Source of the DNA: an uncultured Clostridium sp.
GTDB taxonomy: Bacteria > Bacillota > Clostridia > Lachnospirales > Lachnospiraceae
Direction: 5' to 3'
NCBI GenBank assembly: GCA_900549235.1
Contig: URNT01000033.1
Location: forward strand, 1 to 35,383
DNA: 35,383 bases
A program made the position numbers and the translations under genes. Below, piece by piece: positions 16,115 to 24,803 of this stretch. Under the pieces are notes generated by a model. It was not told where the DNA came from and did not search any database. It was given only the letters and a program-made list of their open reading frames with translations. Numbering within the stretch: position 1 is the first letter of the stretch; each line of letters opens with the position of its first letter.

Positions 16115-16132
16115 TTTCAAGGAGGTAGTTTC

Positions 16133-17653
16133 ATGGATACAATGACGATGCAGTGGCTGGACTGGGTTGTAGTGGTATTATTTTTTGCAATGATCCTGTG
16201 GATCGGAATCCGTTCCGGAAAAAATATAAACAGTTCGGAAGATTTCTTTATTGGCGGCGGTAAGATTCCCTGGTGGCTGTCTGGTATCTCCCACCATGTA
16301 TCCGGATATTCGGGAGTTGTATTTGTAGGCTATGCGGGGATTGCCTATACTCAGGGTATGTCTATTTATTTCTGGTGGGCGGTCAACATTGCCATTGCCA
16401 CCGCTTTTGGCGCGGTAACGATTATCCCGCGCTGGCCAAGGCTGCGCCGGGCTTTAGGGATCCAATCGCCTACGGAGTATCTGAAAATGCGTTATAATCA
16501 GTCTGCCCAGCTCTTGGTAGCCGTATCTGGTATTGTAACAAAGCTTTTAGATGTGGCTGCAAAGTGGACCTCTATGGGACTTTTGCTTTACGGATTTACA
16601 GGGATTCCCATCTGGGTTGGTGTGATCGTTTCCGGCATTATTTCTCTGATCTATATTGCCATCGGTGGTATTCTGGCAGATCTGTGGACGGATTTTGTCC
16701 AGTTCATGGTGCAGATTGCAGCCGGTCTGGCTCTTTTTATCGGGGTAATCATGCATCTGGGAGAATATGGGCTTAATTTCTTTACCGTATTCCAGGCGAT
16801 GCCGGAAGGTCATTTTGCTGTTTTCAACGCAGGCAGGGGACAGGGGTCATTAAGCTGGACCTTATTATATTTTTTTGTTATTTTCTTTAGCTACAGCGGC
16901 GGTACATGGAATCTGGCGGCTCGTTTCATCTCTACCAGTGATGGAAAAGAGGCGAAAAAGGCAGCTATGTTTTCTGCCGGTTTATATTTGATCTGGCCGT
17001 TCATCCTGTTTTTCCCTATGTGGTGCGGACCCCTTCTGTTCCCCGGAATGGATCAGGCGTCGGCAGAGGCAACTCTTTATGCAACACTGACCAATACATT
17101 TCTTCCTACCGGTATGGTAGGGCTGGTACTGGCCTCGATGTTTGCCAACACCATGACCATGTGCAACTCAGATGCCAATACGATTTCTGCCGTACTGACC
17201 AGAGATATTCTGCCTATTTTTAAACCTGAGATTTTAACAGCAAGTGAAGAAAAATCTCTCTGGTATGCAAGAACCACTACCATTGCTTTTACTGGCCTGA
17301 CAGTCATTATCGCTCTGTTCAGTGACTATTTCGGTGGTGTTACGGGACTGATCCTTACATGGTTTGCAGCGCTTTTAGGCCCTACGGCTATTCCGCTATT
17401 ACTAGGCCTGTTCCCGCAGTTTAAGCACTGTGATTCCCTGTCTGCCATAGCTTCTATGATCGCGGGACTTGGTGTATTTGTGGCAACAAAAATGGGAGTA
17501 CAGCTGGAGGCGGATATTGCATTGATCGCACCTCTTGCTGCGTCCTTTGTGGTATATGAGGGAATTGGACTTTACAATCAGTATATTGCAAAGAAGCCGG
17601 TTAAGCCGGAAATCGAAACATTGATGGAAGCGCTGGGAAATAAGGACAGCTAG
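16133..17653 (+). CDS. Sodium:solute symporter (SSS family), probable amino-sugar uptake
   Basis: A 506-residue protein with about 13 membrane segments. The N-terminal SSEDFFIGGGKIPWWLSGISHHVSGYSG stretch (residues about 34-62) is the classic SSS signature region, and NSDANTISAVLTRDI near residue 346 matches the Na+-binding eighth segment. SSS members import sugars, sialic acids, amino acids or vitamins with Na+. Position in the operon makes an N-acylated amino sugar or related glycan unit the likely substrate. It follows the HtpX-like gene by 18 bases with AAGGAGG. Confidence 0.9.
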   Translation: MDTMTMQWLDWVVVVLFFAMILWIGIRSGKNINSSEDFFIGGGKIPWWLSGISHHVSGYSGVVFVGYAGIAYTQGMSIYFWWAVNIAIATAFGAVTIIPRWPRLRRALGIQSPTEYLKMRYNQSAQLLVAVSGIVTKLLDVAAKWTSMGLLLYGFTGIPIWVGVIVSGIISLIYIAIGGILADLWTDFVQFMVQIAAGLALFIGVIMHLGEYGLNFFTVFQAMPEGHFAVFNAGRGQGSLSWTLLYFFVIFFSYSGGTWNLAARFISTSDGKEAKKAAMFSAGLYLIWPFILFFPMWCGPLLFPGMDQASAEATLYATLTNTFLPTGMVGLVLASMFANTMTMCNSDANTISAVLTRDILPIFKPEILTASEEKSLWYARTTTIAFTGLTVIIALFSDYFGGVTGLILTWFAALLGPTAIPLLLGLFPQFKHCDSLSAIASMIAGLGVFVATKMGVQLEADIALIAPLAASFVVYEGIGLYNQYIAKKPVKPEIETLMEALGNKDS

Positions 17654-17683
17654 GGCACTGTACTATATGGAAAGGAGATGCTT

Positions 17684-18940
17684 ATGGATCCAAAGGAAAT
17701 ACTCAGCTTTTATACAGAGCAGCTGGAACGTAATTTCTTTCCATACTGGGCGGTTTTTGAGGATCTTCAGTGGGGCGGTATATTGAACTGCATCAATAAT
17801 TACGGAGACAAACAGGTGAGCGATCAAAAGTTCACCTGGTCTCAGGGCCGCTGGCTGTGGATTTTGGGCCGTTTGTATGGACTTACAAGAAAAGGAATTT
17901 TAAAAGAAATCGATCCGGCACAGCTGGAACGCTGGATGGAGCATACCTGGAAATTCATCACTGAGAAATCGATTTATGGAGATGAAAGATGCTGTTTTTT
18001 GTTGGAACGGAATGGTGAAAAAATCCTGGATCAGAAGGCGGGGAGATACGATACCAGCCTTTATGCGGACTGTTTTGCCCTGATAGGGATGAGTCAGTAT
18101 ATAAAAGTAATGAAACGTACAGAATGGACGGGAAAAGCAGAAGCTCTTTATGAAAGTATTGTCAGTCGGGCAGAATCGGGGGATTATTTGACAGAGCCAT
18201 ATCCGGTGCCAGAGGGCTATCATGTTCATGGGATTCCTATGATTCTTGTTAATACGGTTTATGAATACTGTATGATGAAAAAAGAGCTGGGAATAGAGTA
18301 TGATAAGGAACTGGCCTATGGACTTTCTAAAGCTTATTTTATATTGGAAGATTTGTATGATGAAAAAGGTCTGATCTGTGAGCACAGGTCAACGTCAGAG
18401 CGCAGAGCAATGTATATGCTGGATCGGCATGTGAATCCGGGACATACATTGGAGGATATGTGGTTTTTGACAGAACTCCTTCAGGAGGGAGGAGAGCTTA
18501 AGACTTATCTTTCAAGGATATGCCAGATTGCAAAAAACACATTTCGACTGGGCTGGGATCAGGAATATGGAGGCCTGCTCCGCTTTGTGGATATGGAGGG
18601 AGGAAAACCCAGAGGAGCGCTTTTGGGAGATACGCCCTGTTCTTATGAAGCGTTAGTGATGGATACCTGGGATATGAAGCTTTGGTGGCCTCATTCGGAG
18701 ATTTTGTATGTATTTCTCCTTCTGTATGATAAAACGAAGGATCCTGAAATGCTGGAGCTTTATAAACAGTCTGAAAGATATGTATTTGACACATTTCCTA
18801 ATCGGGAGCTGGGAGAATGGATTCAGATCCGTTCCAGAAATGGGGCTCCGGAAGAAAAACTGGTAGCCCTTCCGGTGAAGGATCCCTTCCATATTATGAG
18901 GAACTTTATCAAGATTGTAGAGCTTTATGCAGGCAGGTGA
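17684..18940 (+). CDS. N-acylglucosamine 2-epimerase (AGE) family protein
   Basis: A 418-residue alpha/alpha-barrel enzyme of the AGE/renin-binding-protein family. Seen are WSQGRWLWILGRLY (about residues 51-64), NPGHTLEDMWFL near 251-262, and MKLWWPHSE near 333-341, close to the vertebrate and bacterial AGE type, with GEWIQIRSRNG near the end. AGEs interconvert N-acetylglucosamine and N-acetylmannosamine; relatives epimerise or isomerise other free sugars. Membership in an operon with NagA and NagB-like genes favours an amino-sugar substrate. I use the ATG at 17684, six bases after AAAGGAG; an ATG at 17678 overlaps that site. Its 3' end is 18 bases before the next gene. Confidence 0.88.
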   Translation: MDPKEILSFYTEQLERNFFPYWAVFEDLQWGGILNCINNYGDKQVSDQKFTWSQGRWLWILGRLYGLTRKGILKEIDPAQLERWMEHTWKFITEKSIYGDERCCFLLERNGEKILDQKAGRYDTSLYADCFALIGMSQYIKVMKRTEWTGKAEALYESIVSRAESGDYLTEPYPVPEGYHVHGIPMILVNTVYEYCMMKKELGIEYDKELAYGLSKAYFILEDLYDEKGLICEHRSTSERRAMYMLDRHVNPGHTLEDMWFLTELLQEGGELKTYLSRICQIAKNTFRLGWDQEYGGLLRFVDMEGGKPRGALLGDTPCSYEALVMDTWDMKLWWPHSEILYVFLLLYDKTKDPEMLELYKQSERYVFDTFPNRELGEWIQIRSRNGAPEEKLVALPVKDPFHIMRNFIKIVELYAGR

Positions 18941-18958
18941 AAGGAGCTCTGACGGAAA

Positions 18959-20209
18959 ATGAAGCTTGGAACAGCAAAAAGGGTCATTACACCACAAAAT
19001 CCGGTGAGACTTTGCGGCTATGCAGTGCGCCGCGGAGTATTTGAAGGGGTGGCAGAGGATATTTATGTAAGAGTTCATGTCCAGGAGCAGGAGGAAACAG
19101 AGCTGGTCTTTATATATGGGGATCTGCTGTGGTGGAATTCGCAGTTTGCAGAAGAAATGCGCGCGGTGCTTTCTGAACAGCTTGGTATACCAAAGGCTTG
19201 TATTTGGCTGATTGCTTCTCACAATCATTCCGGCCCGGCTACAGGTGATACCTTTACGCCGCTTTTGGAAACCTTTGACCGGGAATATGCAGACTGGCTG
19301 AAGGAACAGGTTCTTTGGACTGTTAAGGAGGCGCGGGAAAATAAGGAAGAGGTTTTTATGGTGCTTCATGAAGGTCAGTGCGGAATGAATGTATACCGGC
19401 GCGTAGCAGATGAGACGGGAACTGTACAGATGCGCCCCAATTACAATATTCCTGCTGACCACAGGCTGACGGTAATTGAATTTAAACGGAAAGATGGAAG
19501 TATGAAAGGCGTATGGGTACATTATCCGTGTCATGCAAATCTCTCAGATGGAAATGTGATTCAGCCGGATTATCCGGGAATTACCCTTGGAATGTTGGAT
19601 GAAGCATATCCGGGGAGTATATCTATTTTTCTTCAGGGATGTACTGCAGATTTAAGGCCTAACAGCGTACTTGGAAACCGATTCGCAGCCTGTGATTATA
19701 AACGGGTACGGATATTTGCCGAAGATTTTTTGAGGATTTGTGAGAAAGTTCTGTGTCAAGAAGGAAAAACCATTGCAGGTTCTGTCCGTGTGAAACAAAA
19801 AGAGGTCTGCCTGCCTTTAAGACAGGAATTTACTCAAAAGCAGGCAGAGGACGCGTTGAAAAGTAAACATGAGGAAGTGCGCCAGTGGGCGGAGCGGGTG
19901 CTTAAAAAGGGCCTTCGTCCCTTTGAGATCATGGAGATAGGATGTCTGGATTATGGTCCAGAGCTGGTTCTCCTTGGATTTAATGGGGAAATATCACAAT
20001 ATTACGCTTCATTTGCCAGAAGCATCAGGCCTAATGCTCTGTGTGCGGCCTATACAAATGGTATGATTGGTTATATTTCCACGGCAGATCAGATTCGGGA
20101 AGGCGGCTATGAGCCGGAAGGATCAGCGCTGTATTTTGCGCTGGCGGGAACCTACAAAGAGGAGATTGAGGAACAGATACATGAAACGGTGAAGGAATTG
20201 CTGATATGA
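18959..20209 (+). CDS. Neutral/alkaline ceramidase-family hydrolase, cytosolic
   Basis: A 416-residue protein with the N-terminal layout of the neutral ceramidase family: GTAKRVITPQNPVRLCGY (residues 4-21), the metal-binding SHNHSGP (H88, H90), PCHANLSDGN and FLQGCTADLRPN. True ceramidases are secreted, zinc-dependent amidases that cleave N-acyl chains of sphingoid bases and are usually 600-700 residues. This one is shorter, has no signal peptide, and sits among cytosolic amino-sugar enzymes, so I infer an amidase acting on an N-acylated sugar or glycan-derived amide. That function is inference; only the family is visible. The ATG is 12 bases after AAAGGAG, a slightly long gap. Confidence 0.8.
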   Translation: MKLGTAKRVITPQNPVRLCGYAVRRGVFEGVAEDIYVRVHVQEQEETELVFIYGDLLWWNSQFAEEMRAVLSEQLGIPKACIWLIASHNHSGPATGDTFTPLLETFDREYADWLKEQVLWTVKEARENKEEVFMVLHEGQCGMNVYRRVADETGTVQMRPNYNIPADHRLTVIEFKRKDGSMKGVWVHYPCHANLSDGNVIQPDYPGITLGMLDEAYPGSISIFLQGCTADLRPNSVLGNRFAACDYKRVRIFAEDFLRICEKVLCQEGKTIAGSVRVKQKEVCLPLRQEFTQKQAEDALKSKHEEVRQWAERVLKKGLRPFEIMEIGCLDYGPELVLLGFNGEISQYYASFARSIRPNALCAAYTNGMIGYISTADQIREGGYEPEGSALYFALAGTYKEEIEEQIHETVKELLI

Positions 20210-20227
20210 GAGAAGGAGGCAGGAAAC

Positions 20228-20989
20228 ATGGTAGAGGGAACGGTTATGGATCTATATTACCAGGAAGTAACAGGGATTATAGATGAGATCAGAAGTACCG
20301 AGCGGGAAGCGATTTTAAAGGCGGCCCGTATGGTTGCAGAACAGGTAAAAAAGGATAAGCTGGTCTATGTATTTGGCCCGGGCGGACATTCTAATCTGGC
20401 AGCTATGGAGGTGTTTTTCAGAGCGGGTGGTTTGATGCATATCAGTGCGATTTTGAATCAGGAAACGATGCTTGGAAATGGTGCGTTAAAATCGATGCAG
20501 GCAGAACGGCTTCCGGGATATGGAAGGATTGTAATAGAGGATTATGGGATAGGCGAAGGGGATCTTCTGATCGTATGCAATGCATATGGGATTAATTCTG
20601 CCACCGTCGATGCGGCTTTGACTGCAAAAGAAAGAGGAGCGTCTGTGATTGGTGTAAGTTCACGCGCCCATGCTGAGAATTGCCCTAAAGATCATCCGGC
20701 TCGTCATCCATCGAAAAAGAATCTTCATGAGATTGCAGACTGTTCTGTGGACTGTAAGGTAAAGCTGGGAGATGCGACCATCGAGCTGCCTGGTTTCCCG
20801 CAGAAGATTGGGGCTTTAAGCACCTATGCTAATGCCTATGTGATGAACAGTATTGTAATAGAAGCTATTAATATGTTAGTAAATGAAGGCGTAAATCCGC
20901 CAGTATGGAGAAGCGGAAACTGCCCGGGCGGAGATGAGTGGAACAATCAGTTTATAGAGCGTTTTCGGGGTGCGGTGCGCTGTTTGTAG
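20228..20989 (+). CDS. SIS-domain phosphosugar-binding protein
   Basis: A 253-residue SIS-domain protein. VYVFGPGGHSNLAAMEVFFRAGG (about residues 46-68) matches the sugar-phosphate loop, and GDLLIVCNAYGINSATVDAALTAKERGASVIGVSS (about 113-147) is the second SIS strand-loop unit. It resembles UPF0309-type SIS proteins that accompany PTS, SSS and amino-sugar genes. Typical roles are isomerisation or lyase action on phosphosugars such as N-acetylmuramic acid 6-phosphate or related compounds; the reaction here is not certain. AAGGAGG lies eight bases before the ATG. Confidence 0.85.
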   Translation: MVEGTVMDLYYQEVTGIIDEIRSTEREAILKAARMVAEQVKKDKLVYVFGPGGHSNLAAMEVFFRAGGLMHISAILNQETMLGNGALKSMQAERLPGYGRIVIEDYGIGEGDLLIVCNAYGINSATVDAALTAKERGASVIGVSSRAHAENCPKDHPARHPSKKNLHEIADCSVDCKVKLGDATIELPGFPQKIGALSTYANAYVMNSIVIEAINMLVNEGVNPPVWRSGNCPGGDEWNNQFIERFRGAVRCL

Positions 20990-21002
20990 AGAAAGGAGCT
21001 TT

Positions 21003-22184
21003 ATGTCTTCAATTTTATTTAAAAATGGAAGGATCATTACTCCTACTGGGGTGTTCTGGGGAGAGGTACTGACAGATGGGGAAAAGATAAGAGAGGTATC
21101 TGTCCAGGGGACTGTATCTGCAGAGGCAGATCAGGTGATAGACCTTCATGGAAACTACCTTTCTCCGGGTTTTATTGATATTCACACCCATGGGGCTGGA
21201 GGAGCGGATTTTATGGATATGACAAAGGAAAGTATGGAGCAGGCCTGCACCATGCACCTTAGTCACGGAACGACCTCTATTGTACCTACTACTCTTACCA
21301 GTACAAAGGATGCATTGCTGGAATTTCTGAGATTTTTTAATACCATAGAATTAAAAAAAGAAGGAAAAGCAGAGATTCTTGGACTTCATTTAGAGGGACC
21401 GTATTTTGCCGTGTCTCAGAAAGGGGCTCAGGACCCTAAGTATCTCAGAAACCCAGATCCAGAGGAATATAGAGAAGCGTTAGCCTGCACGGACCGGATC
21501 CTTCGCTGGTCGTTTGCAGTTGAGCTTCCGGGAGCGGATGAATTTTTAAAGGTTTTAAGAGAACGTCATATTATCAGTTCTCTGGCTCATTCGGATGCAG
21601 ACTGCCGCCAGGTGATGCGGGCTTACGAAAATGGGATTTCAGCGCTGACTCATTTTTATTCCTGTATGACGGGAGTGGTGAGAAAGAATGCGTATCGGGT
21701 GGCCGGAGCTATTGAAGCAGGATACCTGCTGGATGATCTGTATGTAGAGGTCATTGCAGACGGCTGTCATCTTCCGGCAGAGCTTTTACAGCTGATTTAT
21801 AAAATAAAAGGGCCGGACCGGATCTGCCTGGTTACAGACAGTATGCGGGCGGCGGGTATGCCTGATGGAGAATATATGTTGGGAGCGCTGGACGGCGGTC
21901 AGACATGTATTGTAGAAGATGGCGTTGCAAAGCTTCCTGACCGCAGTGCTTTTGCGGGAAGCGTGGCTACCACAGACCGCCTGGTACGGACGATGTACCA
22001 GCTTACAGAGGCCCCTCTATATCAGGCTGTAAAGATGGCAAGCCTGACTCCTGCAAAGCTGCTGGGAATTGATGACAGAAAGGGATCTATTGCTATTGGA
22101 AAAGATGCAGATTTTTGTGTGTTTGATGAGGAGGTTAAGATTGAGCGGGTGTTTGTAAGAGGCAAGGAGGCTGTGAGGGAATAA
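21003..22184 (+). CDS. nagA: N-acetylglucosamine-6-phosphate deacetylase
   Basis: A 393-residue amidohydrolase with all NagA landmarks: DIHTHGAGGADFMD (H61, H63), LHLEGPYF near residue 127-134, LAHSDADCRQVMRAYENGISALTHFYSC (metal and substrate His), and LVTDSMRAAGMPDGEY with the catalytic Asp. It removes the acetyl group from N-acetylglucosamine 6-phosphate in the cytosol, giving glucosamine 6-phosphate for a deaminase. I start at the ATG at 21003 after AAAGGAG; 11 further in-frame residues upstream overlap the end of the SIS gene. It is the last gene of the operon. No clear terminator follows. Confidence 0.95.
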   Translation: MSSILFKNGRIITPTGVFWGEVLTDGEKIREVSVQGTVSAEADQVIDLHGNYLSPGFIDIHTHGAGGADFMDMTKESMEQACTMHLSHGTTSIVPTTLTSTKDALLEFLRFFNTIELKKEGKAEILGLHLEGPYFAVSQKGAQDPKYLRNPDPEEYREALACTDRILRWSFAVELPGADEFLKVLRERHIISSLAHSDADCRQVMRAYENGISALTHFYSCMTGVVRKNAYRVAGAIEAGYLLDDLYVEVIADGCHLPAELLQLIYKIKGPDRICLVTDSMRAAGMPDGEYMLGALDGGQTCIVEDGVAKLPDRSAFAGSVATTDRLVRTMYQLTEAPLYQAVKMASLTPAKLLGIDDRKGSIAIGKDADFCVFDEEVKIERVFVRGKEAVRE

Positions 22185-22290
22185 AGGTAAAAGACTGGGA
22201 TGGAAAAAGGAGCTGGCTCTGGCTTTGAAGAAAAGGAGAAGATAGAGTTTGGGATGAGAGCCCATGACGTTTCGGGGTTGGGGTTGTCAT

Positions 22291-22340
22291 TGTAAAATCT
22301 GCATAATTATTATGTAAAATATTATTTCTTCATGTGTAAA
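22291..22340. promoter_or_regulatory. Three TGTAAA boxes at 22-base steps, Pho-box candidate
   Basis: TGTAAA occurs at 22291, 22313 and 22335, exactly 22 bases (two helical turns) apart. It is the reverse complement of the TTTACA found in the 11-base array upstream of pstS. The boxes lie 28-77 bases upstream of the -35 box of the nucleotidase gene. A shared phosphate regulator is inference. Confidence 0.45.
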
Positions 22341-22367
22341 ATAACCACCAAATAAGGACAAGTGTCA

Positions 22368-22396
22368 TTTACTTTTACGCTCAAAAATGATATAGT
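22368..22396 (+). promoter_or_regulatory. Promoter of the 5'-nucleotidase gene
   Basis: TTTACT, 17 bases, TATAGT, about 50 bases before the gene start. Confidence 0.6.
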
Positions 22397-22444
22397 GAAG
22401 ATACTGAACAATTTTTTTCTTTTAAGAAGAAATGGAGGTTAAGC

Positions 22445-24283
22445 ATGAAGCAAAACAAACGAAGCTCAAGGCTGGTTTCCCTGCTGCTGACACTGGCGAT
22501 GGTCCTTTCCCTGACCACTGGCTGGTCCTTTACGTCTCTGGCGGCGGACCAGGACATTGTGGTGCTCTACACCAATGATGTGCACTGCGGTGTGGATGAC
22601 AACATCGGCTATGCGGGACTGGCGCTCTACAAGAAGGAGGTGCAGGCCGCCACTCCTTATGTGATCCTTGCGGACGCGGGAGACGCCATTCAGGGTGCAC
22701 CCATCGGCACTCTGTCAGAGGGCGGCGACATTGTGGATATTATGAATTATGTGGGATATGACTTTGCTATCCCCGGAAATCATGAGTTTGACTACGGCAT
22801 GGACCGTTTTCTGGAGCTGTCCGGAAAGCTGAACTGCGGTTATTATTCAAGCAATTTTATGGATCTGAGAACAGGAAACCGTGTATTCGCTCCTTATAAG
22901 ATGTTTGATTTTGGCGGTACAAAGGTGGCTCTGGTAGGTGCTACCACACCGGAGAGCTTTACCAAATCCACACCAACTTATTTCCAGGATGCCAACGGAA
23001 CCTACATCTACGGTTTCAGCGAGGGTGATAATGGTGCCCAGCTTTATACCCAGGTGCAGAGCGCAGTAGATCAGGCCAGGGCAGAGGGCGCTCAGTATGT
23101 GATCCTGGTGGGCCACCTTGGTGAGGAAGGCAGTACACCTGCATGGACCTCCGATGCGGTTATTGCAAATACAACCGGTATCGATGCCTGCATTGACGGA
23201 CATTCCCACGAAGTATATGACAAATATGTTCCTAATAAAAATGGCGAGCAGGTGCTCCTTACCCAGACCGGCACAAAGCTGGCTGAGATTGGAAAGCTGA
23301 CCATCCGCCCGGACGGAACCATTGTAAATGAAAAGGTAACAGAGGTTCCTGCTTCTGCCTCTGCAGGCAAGACCTACACCGTACAGAAGGGCGACAGCTT
23401 AAGCCGTATCGCAAAGAGAGAGCTTGGCTCCTATAACCGCTGGGCTGAGATCTATAATGCGAATCTGAACGTGATTCGTGACCCGAACATGCTCCGTACC
23501 GGCATGGTGCTTACCATCCCCGGACAGAGTGCGGTCAATGAGGACGGCAAGGCAGTAGATTACGCGGCAGATCAGTTCATCAAGGCCATTCAGGCACAGT
23601 TTGATGAAACCTTAAAGACAGTCATCGGCCGCACAGAGGTAGAGCTGACGGTTAATGATCCGTCCACCGGCCAGAGAGCAGTCCGCAGTGCGGAGACAAA
23701 CCTGGGTGATCTGGCAGCAGATGCTTACCGGTATGTCCTTGGTGCAGATATTGGCGTTTCCAATGGCGGCGGCATCAGAGCCAGCATCGCAGCCGGAGAT
23801 ATTACATACAAGGATGCCCTGACCGTATTCCCATTTGGAAATATGGGCTGCGTGGCAGAGGCTACCGGCCAGCAGATCAAGGATGCCCTTGAGATGTCTG
23901 CAAGAAACTGCCCGGAAGAAAACGGCGGCTTCCTTCAGGTATCCGGCATTACCTACACCATCGACACAACCATCCCTTCCAGCGTAACACTGGATGAAAA
24001 GGGCAACTTCACCGGCGTATCCGGAACCTATCGTGTAAAGGATATTATGGTAGGTGATCAGCCACTGGATGTAAATAAGACCTACACCATTGCTTCCCAC
24101 AACTATATGCTCAAATCCGGCGGTGACGGCATGGTGATGTTCATGGGCTGCAACATCTTAAAGGATGAGGTCATCTCCGATATGGATCTCCTTTCCCAGT
24201 ACATTCGTGAGAACCTTGGCGGCAATGTAGGCGCTGAGTATGCGGATCCGGCAGGACAGGGAAGGATCAATATTATCAAATAA
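22445..24283 (+). CDS. Secreted 5'-nucleotidase / cyclic phosphodiesterase with internal LysM domain
   Basis: A 612-residue exported protein. A signal peptide (residues 1 to about 34, ending SLAA) is followed by a calcineurin-like phosphoesterase domain with the metal motifs TNDVH (43-47), GDAIQG, GNHEFDYG, VGHLGEEG and DGHSHE. A LysM domain (about residues 309-360, YTVQKGDSLSRIAKREL to MVLTIPG) comes next, then the 5'-nucleotidase C-terminal domain with NLGDLAADAYRY and SNGGGIRASI. It should hydrolyse nucleotides or cyclic nucleotides at the cell wall to free phosphate and nucleosides. LysM is normally terminal; here it is between the two catalytic-unit domains. GGAGG precedes the ATG. It is monocistronic, with terminators after it. 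Confidence 0.93.
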   Translation: MKQNKRSSRLVSLLLTLAMVLSLTTGWSFTSLAADQDIVVLYTNDVHCGVDDNIGYAGLALYKKEVQAATPYVILADAGDAIQGAPIGTLSEGGDIVDIMNYVGYDFAIPGNHEFDYGMDRFLELSGKLNCGYYSSNFMDLRTGNRVFAPYKMFDFGGTKVALVGATTPESFTKSTPTYFQDANGTYIYGFSEGDNGAQLYTQVQSAVDQARAEGAQYVILVGHLGEEGSTPAWTSDAVIANTTGIDACIDGHSHEVYDKYVPNKNGEQVLLTQTGTKLAEIGKLTIRPDGTIVNEKVTEVPASASAGKTYTVQKGDSLSRIAKRELGSYNRWAEIYNANLNVIRDPNMLRTGMVLTIPGQSAVNEDGKAVDYAADQFIKAIQAQFDETLKTVIGRTEVELTVNDPSTGQRAVRSAETNLGDLAADAYRYVLGADIGVSNGGGIRASIAAGDITYKDALTVFPFGNMGCVAEATGQQIKDALEMSARNCPEENGGFLQVSGITYTIDTTIPSSVTLDEKGNFTGVSGTYRVKDIMVGDQPLDVNKTYTIASHNYMLKSGGDGMVMFMGCNILKDEVISDMDLLSQYIRENLGGNVGAEYADPAGQGRINIIK

Positions 24284-24303
24284 GTGATAAGACAGACGTA
24301 AGA

Positions 24304-24343
24304 AGAAAGCGTGCGCGGCGGGAGCTGCGGACGCTTTCTTTTG
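24304..24343 (+). terminator. Terminator of the nucleotidase gene
   Basis: AGAAAGCGT (24304-24312) pairs with ACGCTTTCT (24331-24339), extended by an inner GC-rich stem, followed by a short T run, 20 bases after the stop. Confidence 0.8.
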
Positions 24344-24370
24344 AGACTTGTAAAGTGTATTAAAAAGAAA

Positions 24371-24412
24371 AAAGGGAAGTCCCCGCACCGCTGTGCCTAC
24401 AGACTTCCCTTT
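24371..24412 (-). terminator. Terminator of the TSCPD gene
   Basis: AAAGGGAAGTC (24371-24381) and GACTTCCCTTT (24402-24412) form an 11-bp stem. On the minus strand it is followed by TTTTTTCTTTTT, so it mainly stops the gene transcribed leftward and may also act rightward. Confidence 0.8.
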
Positions 24413-24423
24413 CACCATCTCCT

Positions 24424-24666
24424 TTATCTCGCCTTATACTCCTTCAGCGCCCTCGCCAGCTGGTCCGGACAGGAGGTGGGCCTTGGCCCGCAGTGGATGC
24501 CTTCCATCCGCTTGATGGCCTCGTCTACATCCATGCCTTCGATCAGCCGGGCAACGCCCTGGGTATTGCCGGCACAGCCGCCTACGAACTGGACATTGGT
24601 TACTTTATTGTCTTTTACTTCAAATGAAATCTCACGGGAACAGACACCTTGTGTTTTGTATCTCAT
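24424..24666 (-). CDS. Small TSCPD-domain protein (TIGR03905-like)
   Basis: An 80-residue protein made of a single TSCPD domain. It opens with a GVCSREISFEV strand, has FVGGCAGNTQGVARLIEGM (about residues 28-46) and ends with HCGPRPTSCPDQLARAL, the family signature. Conserved Cys at about residues 9, 31, 59 and 65 suggest metal or redox binding. The domain also occurs at the C terminus of some B12-dependent ribonucleotide reductases, but the free-standing protein has no established role. AGGAGG lies upstream. It has its own promoter, divergent from mtnN. Confidence 0.85.
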   Translation of the reverse strand: MRYKTQGVCSREISFEVKDNKVTNVQFVGGCAGNTQGVARLIEGMDVDEAIKRMEGIHCGPRPTSCPDQLARALKEYKAR

Positions 24667-24701
24667 ATATAACCTCCTGGTGGGTAATAGATTGTATACC
24701 G

Positions 24702-24730
24702 ATTATGCCCCAGGGGCGTAAGAATGTCAA
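24702..24730 (-). promoter_or_regulatory. Promoter of the TSCPD gene
   Basis: On the minus strand, TTGACA, 17 bases, CATAAT. Its -35 box lies 14 bases from the -35 box of the opposite mtnN promoter. Confidence 0.6.
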
Positions 24731-24743
24731 GAGCCAAATCTTC

Positions 24744-24771
24744 TTGAAAAAAATCTGTATTTCATTATAAT
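24744..24771 (+). promoter_or_regulatory. mtnN promoter
   Basis: TTGAAA, 16 bases, TATAAT, about 30 bases before the gene start. Confidence 0.7.
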
Positions 24772-24803
24772 AAGAAATACAAATAGTGAAGGAGGCATAA
24801 CAG

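Noticed and set aside
18653..19534. 293-codon open frame on the minus strand
   Set aside because: It lies opposite the epimerase and ceramidase-family genes, whose motifs are intact; composition is that of an antisense shadow.
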